Below, piece by piece: positions 44,945 through 47,971 of a DNA stretch of 47,971 nucleotides; positions within the stretch are counted from its first letter, which is position 1, and every line of letters starts with the position of its first letter. The translations under genes were made by a program, and so were the position numbers. The notes beneath the pieces were generated by a model. The model was not told the origin of the DNA. It did no database searches and was given only the letters and a program-made list of their open reading frames with translations. Origin of the DNA: a virus; the IMG/VR virus record IMGVR_UViG_3300040806_000985, positions 1 through 47,971 of that record, one strand, 5' to 3'.

Positions 44945-45924
44945 TTAATATACCTCGCAGATAACGGTGTAGAATATAAAGCAGCTTGATCTGCAATACG
45001 CTGCATATCCCATTTAGCACAAAATTTCATTAATCGCATGCCAACTTGTGTAATATTTTTACTTTCAACTGATTGAATAACATTATCAATTTCTGTACGA
45101 ATGTGCTCAGGTTGTGCAGTTAAATCACATAGTGTAACATTACGTGTGTAATCATCTAACACACGATGCTCTACACCTTCATGATCTACCCAACGCTGTA
45201 ACATCATGTTGTTCCAACTAAAACCTTTTGTAGTTTTATCTTCAAACGCTTCAATCAGTCCAACTTTGTTTTTTGTGCCTTTTTTTCTAACACCTGGATA
45301 GGCACTAAACACATTGTCACTAGTGTCGCCACGCATACACTTTTCAAACAACATGAATTCAGGCTCTGGAGCAGGCTTTGGCTCTCCTGTCTTCTTATCC
45401 AGCACGGGTTTGCCTTTGTCATCAAAATATCCTTCTACTGTAATAGTAGTATTACTTACCCCATTGTACTGCCTACAGTTAGGCGCAATAAGTTGTGCAA
45501 AGTCACCGTCAGTGCTAATAATAACATGATTATCGTTAGGATGATTTTGCACCCAGCCAGCAATAAGATCGTCTGCTTCTAGTACAGGGTTTTGTATTAC
45601 AGTACAATTAGTTTTTTCATATAGAAAATTCTTAAACTCGTCAAAGATTTCAAAGAACACTTTATCTTCTTCTGCTTGCACAGGAGTCATTGCATCTCTA
45701 TGTTCTTTACGATTGCGTTTGTAAGGCTCATAAAAGTCTTTACGCCAGCTACGACCTTCTAAACAAAACACAACATGATCTGCATCAAAGTCTTGCCATG
45801 CTTTCTTAACACTATTAAGTGTAATATGTAATGCCATGCCTACTTTAGTATCAATGTCTCCACGTACAACATGTCGAGCTCGAAAGAAGGTATTAAGTGT
45901 ATCTACTAGGATATAAGTTGCCAT
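44941..45924 (-). CDS. rnh: T4-type RNase H / 5'-3' flap exonuclease
   Basis: 327 residues. VDTLNTFFRAR near the start gives the first acidic site, LEADDLIAG and STDGDFAQL are metal-site motifs, and RGDTSDNV completes the FEN-family pattern. It would remove RNA primers and flaps during replication, as T4 Rnh does. An insert of about 25 residues rich in Pro and Lys (PVLDKKTGEPKPAPEPEF) is not usual. It has a strong sigma70-like promoter and AAAGG upstream. Confidence 0.85.
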   Translation of the reverse strand: MATYILVDTLNTFFRARHVVRGDIDTKVGMALHITLNSVKKAWQDFDADHVVFCLEGRSWRKDFYEPYKRNRKEHRDAMTPVQAEEDKVFFEIFDEFKNFLYEKTNCTVIQNPVLEADDLIAGWVQNHPNDNHVIISTDGDFAQLIAPNCRQYNGVSNTTITVEGYFDDKGKPVLDKKTGEPKPAPEPEFMLFEKCMRGDTSDNVFSAYPGVRKKGTKNKVGLIEAFEDKTTKGFSWNNMMLQRWVDHEGVEHRVLDDYTRNVTLCDLTAQPEHIRTEIDNVIQSVESKNITQVGMRLMKFCAKWDMQRIADQAALYSTPLSARYIK

Positions 45925-45953
45925 TAGTTTGCCTTTGTGTAATTTATAATAAT

Positions 45954-45982
45954 ACTATAGCACCGAATCTGGCTTGTGTCAA
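45954..45982 (-). promoter_or_regulatory. Near-consensus sigma70-like promoter for RNase H
   Basis: Minus strand TTGACA (45982-45977), 17 bp, TATAGT (45959-45954). Start predicted near 45947 with a 23-nt leader that carries AAAGG. Confidence 0.7.
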
Positions 45983-45988
45983 GCACTA

Positions 45989-46351
45989 TTAATCCCATAA
46001 GTTTTCATAGTATTGGCCAAATAATTTAAATGCGTTTGTCATGCGTTCTTGTGTTTCTGTTAAACATGCTTTACAAACTGGATCACCAAAGTTAGAACAT
46101 TTATCATGACATGCATCGAGTGGATCAATGTGCTTTGTTTTTTGTTCGAACGCCCATATCATTTCATTTAATATGTTATCCCACTCTTGTTCAGTAAGAC
46201 CGTTAGGATGACCGTGTTGAGTTGCTTTGAGTTGTACAAGCATAGGATGAATAATCATAGCAAGTGTACAATCCATATTCCAAGTGTCGTGCGGTTCTAT
46301 TTCAACTCTTGTAGCACGATTTTTACGATATGGTCCTATGCGTACTTTCAT
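45989..46351 (-). CDS. Conserved phage protein with Cys cluster, unknown function
   Basis: 120 residues. Starts MKVRIGPYRKNR and has DTWNMDCTLAMIIHPML and LTEQEWDNILNEMIWAFE, familiar in phage hypothetical proteins. CHDKC and CKAC near residues 80-95 could bind a metal such as zinc. Overlaps the upstream gene by 4 nt. Confidence 0.7.
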   Translation of the reverse strand: MKVRIGPYRKNRATRVEIEPHDTWNMDCTLAMIIHPMLVQLKATQHGHPNGLTEQEWDNILNEMIWAFEQKTKHIDPLDACHDKCSNFGDPVCKACLTETQERMTNAFKLFGQYYENLWD

Positions 46352-46755
46352 GATATTTCACTTTTACCTTTGTCAATAGGTACAACATTAATATATCCTG
46401 CACCTCTGTCGGTTGCATCAATGCCTTCATCTTCAAGCATACCGTATACAATATCACGGAACCATCTGTCAACAATTTCTTCATCAGGATCGTTTTTAAC
46501 ACCGTATCCGTTGTCAATTAGTTCTTTAATAAAGTATTCGTTCCAATCAAGTTCAAAGAAGCCATTACGAATATTATCTTTATTAACTTTCATATCAAGT
46601 ACATTTACCCAAGGCTCTTTTTTGCGTGTGTGATATACTTTAGGATCACGCTGTTTTAGAAGAGCAAGTTCCTGTTCTTCTAAAAGCGCCTTTTCGGCAG
46701 CAATTGCTTCTTCTTTAGCAGTAATGCCAGTAATATTTTTTAAGAATTTTTTCAT
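46348..46755 (-). CDS. Conserved phage protein, unknown function
   Basis: 135 residues. A helical N-terminus precedes WVNVLDMKVNKDN and FELDWNEYFI...IVDRWFRDI, a pattern common in marine T4-like phages. GGAAA lies upstream of the ATG. Function unknown. Confidence 0.7.
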   Translation of the reverse strand: MKKFLKNITGITAKEEAIAAEKALLEEQELALLKQRDPKVYHTRKKEPWVNVLDMKVNKDNIRNGFFELDWNEYFIKELIDNGYGVKNDPDEEIVDRWFRDIVYGMLEDEGIDATDRGAGYINVVPIDKGKSEIS

Positions 46756-46838
46756 AAGTGTTTCCTTAATTTTTCATAATCAATCGGCGCTTCCATTGCT
46801 CTACGTAATTGCTCGTTTTCTTTAAGTTCCCCAGGCAT
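46752..46838 (-). CDS. Possible small protein downstream of QueE (tentative)
   Basis: A 28-codon frame, MPGELKENEQLRRAMEAPID and eight more residues, fills the space between QueE and the next gene, overlapping QueE by 17 nt and the next start by 4 nt. Composition is protein-like, and the 4-nt overlap suggests translation, but there is no Shine-Dalgarno sequence. The longer open frame to 47231 is only a shadow of QueE. Confidence 0.25.
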   Translation of the reverse strand: MPGELKENEQLRRAMEAPIDYEKLRKHL

Positions 46839-47778
46839 TTCCGAATAAGGAGATATGTAATCTTGGGGTGAATCGCCATCCTTCTGCCATACACGCTTCG
46901 GCCACGTCTTTAACATTGAGACTGTATTCTTCACTGCGTCCGCCCATTGGCATAAGATATACTGGACATTGTACCCCGGCATCTTGGTAAGCACTAACAG
47001 CTTTTTTAACTTCATCAAAGTCGTCATTAGTAGCCACAACAAACTTAAGATAAAGTTCGCTACCGTCAACCCGAGTATACTCACGAGCAACATCAGGCTT
47101 GATAGCAGTTTCCCAAGGTTCTCCTGAGACACTAAGTTTTGGGGAACAACTCCAAGTGACTGTAAGTCTGTCACTGTCGTTGAGATAGTTGTAGAGATCG
47201 TCGTGTAAATGTTGTGTAGTATTTGTTTCAAATGTGATGTTCCTTAAATCTTGCATACGTGGATGTTCAAACAGCTCTACGTAAAGCCGTTGCCACGCTA
47301 ACAACGGCTCACCGCCTGTCATGATCAAGTGTACATCTTGACCATTATCCTGTACCCACTTACCGTTAGGAGTAAGTGAAAGTAAATGTTCAACTACTTC
47401 GTCTACAGTTGCTTGTCTATTAAAGTGTTTAAACTCTGGATAGATACTAGCATATGTATCACAACCTGTATGTATAATAGGCAAGTCGTTAAACTCTTTA
47501 GTAGTTTCATGCACACCTGCGTCAAGCAATCCTTGTACTTCGGCATTATGAATAATACCTTGTTTCTGTTTTACATCACGCATTGGTTCGTTCTTTAAGC
47601 CAAAGTTCATGCAACGGAAGTTACAACCGAATGTGCGTAGGAATACACTAGGAACTCCTACAAACTTACCTTCACCCTGTACGCTGTAGAACGCTTCTGA
47701 ATATCTTAGTTTCATTGCTGGCTTCCTATTAACTGCTTCATGTGACGGATATCCTTTTTCAAATACTGGAGCTTCCAT
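46822..47778 (-). CDS. queE: QueE-like 7-carboxy-7-deazaguanine synthase
   Basis: 318 residues from ATG 47778 (GGGGAG upstream; TAATG overlap with the previous stop), preferred over 47796 inside the neighbour. FYSVQGEGKFVGVPSVFLRTFGC is the QueE signature; cysteines 52 and 56 (CNFRC) and, after about 50 residues, Cys106 in TGCDTYAS replace the usual contiguous CxxxCxxC. MTGGEPLL and the family end LHISLFGN follow. It makes CDG, a precursor of preQ0/7-deazaguanine. No standard queD/queC is visible here, apart from the PP-loop gene at 21811, so the product may feed DNA hypermodification. Confidence 0.85.
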   Translation of the reverse strand: MEAPVFEKGYPSHEAVNRKPAMKLRYSEAFYSVQGEGKFVGVPSVFLRTFGCNFRCMNFGLKNEPMRDVKQKQGIIHNAEVQGLLDAGVHETTKEFNDLPIIHTGCDTYASIYPEFKHFNRQATVDEVVEHLLSLTPNGKWVQDNGQDVHLIMTGGEPLLAWQRLYVELFEHPRMQDLRNITFETNTTQHLHDDLYNYLNDSDRLTVTWSCSPKLSVSGEPWETAIKPDVAREYTRVDGSELYLKFVVATNDDFDEVKKAVSAYQDAGVQCPVYLMPMGGRSEEYSLNVKDVAEACMAEGWRFTPRLHISLFGNAWGT

Positions 47779-47971
47779 TATTCTTCTCCCCACCAACCGT
47801 TGAACTCCGTGGCAAAGTCTTCGTCTACTTTTGTGTAGTGTAGAATTGCTTCTTGTTGCTCAGGTGTTAATGTACTTTGGAATGCTTCACGAAATTCGAC
47901 TGCCTGATTGTAACTTGCTTCTTCACGCATTTCTTCTGCTTGATCAGGATCTTCATCTTCCATATCATCTG
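47778..47971 (-). CDS. Acidic protein, N-terminus cut by window edge
   Basis: At least 64 residues, very acidic (DDMEDEDPDQAEEMREE...), with a helical FREAFQSTLTPEQQEAILHY segment and C-terminal WWGEE. The frame is open to the window end, so the ATG at 47963 may not be the start. It is coupled to queE by TAATG. No domain recognised. Confidence 0.55.
   Translation of the reverse strand, partial: DDMEDEDPDQAEEMREEASYNQAVEFREAFQSTLTPEQQEAILHYTKVDEDFATEFNGWWGEE

Noticed and set aside
46187-46633. 148-codon plus-strand frame
   Set aside because: Antisense across two conserved minus-strand genes, no ribosome site.
46752-47231. 159-codon minus-strand frame
   Set aside because: Most of it is QueE in another frame; only the last 28 codons extend beyond and are listed as tentative.
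1-47971. tRNA genes and insertion sequences
   Set aside because: No cloverleaf-like acceptor/TpsiC pattern and no transposase or terminal inverted repeats were noticed by eye; a tRNA scan would be decisive.

Overview
This window looks like part of the genome of a large, low-GC, T4-like tailed phage (myovirus), probably marine. The evidence is: tail-fibre-type proteins at both ends of the left-hand region, a T4-type RNase H/flap exonuclease, a QueE enzyme, a series of small conserved phage proteins on the minus strand, T4-like late promoters (TATAAATA or one-base variants) and very tight packing with 1-20 nt gene overlaps. I see no photosynthesis gene and no tRNA, so the host cannot be named; the composition and protein types resemble pelagiphages and cyanophages.

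Layout. (1) 1-4442, plus strand: four virion structural (tail fibre/appendage) proteins, two of them paralogues. (2) 4454-37961, almost all plus strand: about 33 kb of cargo enzymes, starting behind a near-consensus sigma70-type promoter. It holds two GT8-like glycosyltransferases, two members of another putative GT-A family that bracket five radical SAM genes, a methyltransferase, a GT10-like protein, a UDP-sugar-dehydrogenase-like protein, a degenerate isochorismatase-fold protein, an SGNH hydrolase, seven more radical SAM enzymes with an embedded PP-loop (QueC-like) protein, a nitroreductase on the minus strand, a membrane fatty-acid desaturase, a sulfotransferase, a possible acetyltransferase and ten putative Fe(II)/2-oxoglutarate oxygenases. 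(3) 37958-47971, minus strand: a tail fibre with an Mtd-type N-terminus, conserved small phage proteins, a MoxR-like ATPase next to a metallopeptidase/VWA protein, an Smr-domain protein, RNase H, QueE and an acidic protein cut by the window edge.

How the genes may work together (inference). Twelve radical SAM enzymes plus ten 2OG oxygenases, all lying between tail-fibre genes and mixed with sugar-, sulfate-, acyl- and methyl-transfer functions, suggest a modification island. It could decorate a virion protein (fibre), a host surface polymer or a small molecule made during infection. No typical RiPP precursor peptide is visible, so the substrate is unknown. Seven radical SAM proteins carry an N-terminal twitch-like cysteine domain (C...CC...CxxC), three carry a C-terminal SPASM-like domain and two form a third family, so the array seems to have grown by duplication and divergence.

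Promoters fall into two sets: sigma70-like (TTGACA, 16-17 bp, TATAAT-like; four on plus, three on minus) and late-like (three on plus, three on minus). At 14504, 20750 and 28346 the predicted transcription start falls at the start codon, suggesting leaderless transcripts.
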